Source of the DNA: Amoebidium appalachense | Lineage: Eukaryota; Ichthyosporea | Assembly: GCA_963693365.1 (NCBI GenBank) | Contig: CAVNZM010000004.1 | Span: 7,006,001 to 7,070,000, forward strand | Reading direction: 5' to 3' | Length of the DNA: 64,000 nt | Shown here: piece by piece, positions 63,711 through 64,000 of the stretch | Position numbering within the stretch: position 1 is the stretch's first letter | Layout of the letters: every line of letters begins with the position of its first letter | The notes under the pieces: generated by a model | The model's input: the letters and a program-made list of their open reading frames with translations, nothing else | What the model was told of the DNA's origin: nothing | Databases searched by the model: none | Position numbers and translations under genes: made by a program

Positions 63711-63770
63711 CAGCGAACGTAAAGTTCATCGCAGCGCGTGCACACCGTCAGTACGTGTGAGGGCCCAGAG
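63711..63770 (-). repeat. Element repeat, detached end
   Basis: CAGCGAACGTAAAGTTCATC through GTCAGTACGTGTGAGGGCCCAGAG, the same as the outer end of the inverted units at 62849-62910. Confidence 0.85.
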
Positions 63771-64000
63771 GTACTTACTACCAGTGCAGGCCGTGCACGT
63801 GTAGCTTATGTTCTCAACTTCTCATTATTTATTGGTAAGGCCATGACCAGCCACGATAAAATTCGACGACATATCATCATATGATTGGCTCAGACTGGGC
63901 CGCCAGGACCAACCAAATCGGCCTAAACAAAAGTAAATATATGACCCTGCAGGGCCGACCCGACTCTTCTTTTCGGGTCAAGATCCCGTGCCGGGTCGGA
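63771..64000. other. Right edge of window, nothing recognised
   Basis: Unique sequence without repeats, coding signal or RNA gene that I can identify. Confidence 0.6.

Overview
This is a eukaryotic nuclear window. Genes are split by GT-AG introns, coding density is low, and the DNA between exons is dominated by poly-C/poly-G runs, (CA/GT)n microsatellites and compound poly-C/poly-A runs. The gene set is an alpha-arrestin with PPxY motifs, a secreted GH79 glycosidase, a nuclear-encoded opisthokont-type mitochondrial ATP synthase subunit b, a nucleoredoxin/tryparedoxin-like protein and a bHLH-zipper factor. It fits a unicellular opisthokont (holozoan-like protist) best. That is an inference from gene content, and I cannot name the organism.

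Layout: 1-3592 repeats, no confident gene; 3593-9878 (+) alpha-arrestin, 6 exons; 12724-17745 (+) GH79 glycoside hydrolase, 7 exons; 22488-30769 (+) ATP synthase subunit b, 8 exons; 32507-36926 (+) nucleoredoxin-like protein, 4 exons; 36927-45113 a long gene-poor stretch; 45114-50821 (+) bHLH-zipper/AT-hook protein, 8 exons; 50822-58089 repeats with a kilobase-scale tandem duplication; 58090-63770 a mobile-element region. That last region holds a frameshifted ISL2EU/Harbinger-like DDE transposase (+) and, tail to tail with it, a partial XPG/EXO1-like nuclease (-). Both lie between copies of one ~180 bp repeat family that occurs in opposite orientations. For all five host-type genes the exon joins were checked by hand: every phase matches and the total length is divisible by three.

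The five host-type genes are all on the plus strand and show no obvious functional link; there is no operon logic. Two structures stand out. First, a dispersed repeat family in introns has A-box- and B-box-like Pol III promoter motifs at tRNA-like spacing, occurs as long and 5'-shortened copies, and ends in CATTCAAA followed directly by poly-C (once by poly-C then poly-A). It looks like a poly(C)-tailed SINE and may seed the homopolymer runs seen throughout. Second, the transposase plus XPG nuclease pair sits inside shared flanking repeats, an association that may define an unusual DNA transposon.
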